Below, in pieces: positions 63,559 through 64,000 of a stretch of 64,000 nucleotides of DNA. Made by a program: the position numbers and the translations under genes. Source of the DNA: Bacillota bacterium (GTDB lineage Bacteria; Bacillota; Clostridia; Acetivibrionales; DSM-1351); contig JAEYHZ010000022.1 of the NCBI GenBank assembly GCA_023409265.1, positions 1-64,000 on the forward strand, in the 5' to 3' direction. The first letter of the stretch is position 1; each line of letters starts with the position of its first letter. The notes beneath the pieces were generated by a model. That model ran no database searches. It saw nothing but the letters and a program-made list of their open reading frames with translations, and had not been told where the DNA came from.

Positions 63559-64000
63559 ATGAAAAAGCTGGTTGGCTCACCTTTAAAAGTTATTAAATAT
63601 TTTTTGTTGATATTAGTCTTAATCCTTACTGTATATCCACTGTACTGGATGATATACGGGGGTACAATGGATTCCTCCCAACTGGTAAAATTTCTGTTTA
63701 ATCTGATACCAGGGAATAGCACAGGTGAGAATTTTGAACTCATTAACGCTTCGTTTAATGTTGGGAGAGTATTTTTCAACACATTTTTTGTAGCCATAGT
63801 TGGAACGTTATTATCTCTAAGTGTAAATCTGCTTATGGGATATGCACTTGCAAAATTTGATTTCAAATATAAAAAAGCCTTTTTTAATGTTTTCGTAGTA
63901 ACAATGTTTATGGGTGGTGCTGCGGCAATGATTCCCCAGTTTGAAATAATTATGAAGCTCAACCTGTATAACAGTTTATTTGCCATTATACTGCCCGGAG
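63559..64000 (+). CDS. sugar ABC transporter permease, MalG/UgpE type (partial, runs off the window)
   Basis: 147 codons visible from ATG 63559, one base after the preceding TGA, with AAAGGAGAA upstream. The protein begins MKKLVGSPLKVIKYFLLILV and continues through the first transmembrane helix (LTVYPLYWMIYGGTMDSSQ), a periplasmic loop and later helices. FFNTFFVAIVGTLLSLSVNL and GYALAKFDFKYKKAFF are standard for the MalG group. The EAA loop and C terminus lie beyond base 64000. Confidence 0.93.
   Translation, partial: MKKLVGSPLKVIKYFLLILVLILTVYPLYWMIYGGTMDSSQLVKFLFNLIPGNSTGENFELINASFNVGRVFFNTFFVAIVGTLLSLSVNLLMGYALAKFDFKYKKAFFNVFVVTMFMGGAAAMIPQFEIIMKLNLYNSLFAIILPG

Noticed and set aside
1..64000. 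Prophage, integrated plasmid or complete insertion sequence
   Set aside because: No integrase, transposase, phage structural or replication gene was found in any frame; mobile traits are limited to the small repeat elements and the relic-like stretch at 30.4-30.6 kb.

Overview
The window looks like chromosomal DNA of a mesophilic, strictly anaerobic, cellulolytic or saccharolytic member of the Clostridia, probably close to Ruminiclostridium. The basis is AT-rich intergenic DNA, strong Shine-Dalgarno sites, a T-box before serS, Rex operators before a bifunctional adhE, an [FeFe]-hydrogenase maturase (hydE), S-layer-anchored giant proteins and many sugar-uptake and glycoside-hydrolase genes. 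This placement rests on gene content only; no 16S rRNA or other marker is present. No tRNA, rRNA, CRISPR array or intact insertion sequence was seen.

Layout. 1-7.1 kb: a short inverted-repeat element; an orphan sugar-ABC ATPase with a DeoR regulator (minus strand); and a divergent three-gene ChvE/GguA/GguB-type monosaccharide importer. 7.4-11.7 kb: araM (glycerol-1-phosphate dehydrogenase) and Rex-controlled adhE. 12-25.7 kb: a hybrid sensor kinase with two kinase modules, its response regulator with a transcriptional-activator domain, and two very large secreted SLH proteins. 25.9-30.4 kb: CE7 esterase, membrane protein, and a GntR regulator divergent from eda-kdgK (2-keto-3-deoxygluconate catabolism). 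30.4-33.4 kb: a probable polymorphic toxin (DUF4157-like, peptidoglycan-binding and ParB-like domains) with a candidate immunity gene, next to relic-like DNA. 33.5-38.5 kb (minus strand): hydE, a coaB-coaC-P1 peptidase operon, and cysK. 38.7-47.4 kb: a complete 186-bp MITE-like element, a MalY/PatB lyase, an HD protein, a radical SAM protein, an esterase, two acetyltransferases, a DUF362 ferredoxin protein, and T-box-serS. 47.6-64 kb: a glycan-degradation region with two GH29 fucosidases, a GH38 alpha-mannosidase, a GH2 beta-galactosidase, an AraC regulator, a MATE exporter, a GntR/HutC regulator and an oligosaccharide ABC importer that runs off the right edge.

How it fits together (inference). 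The glycoside hydrolases lack signal peptides, so they should act on oligosaccharides brought in by ABC importers such as the one at 61.3-64 kb. The combination of mannosidase, galactosidase and fucosidase suits N-glycan-like or fucosylated substrates. Three regulators sit beside readable operators: three Rex boxes at adhE, a TATACTAGTATA palindrome in the eda promoter, and four GTATATAC sites around the GntR-importer unit.

The least ordinary features are: a three-way-junction-like RNA in the leader of the GntR gene (60161-60286); five short tandem-repeat arrays placed at gene boundaries, several of them apparently copied from a ribosome-binding or stop-codon region; the DUF4157 toxin-immunity pair; a long hairpin just before the adhE ribosome-binding site; and a coaC-peptidase translational coupling that may relate to beta-alanine supply.
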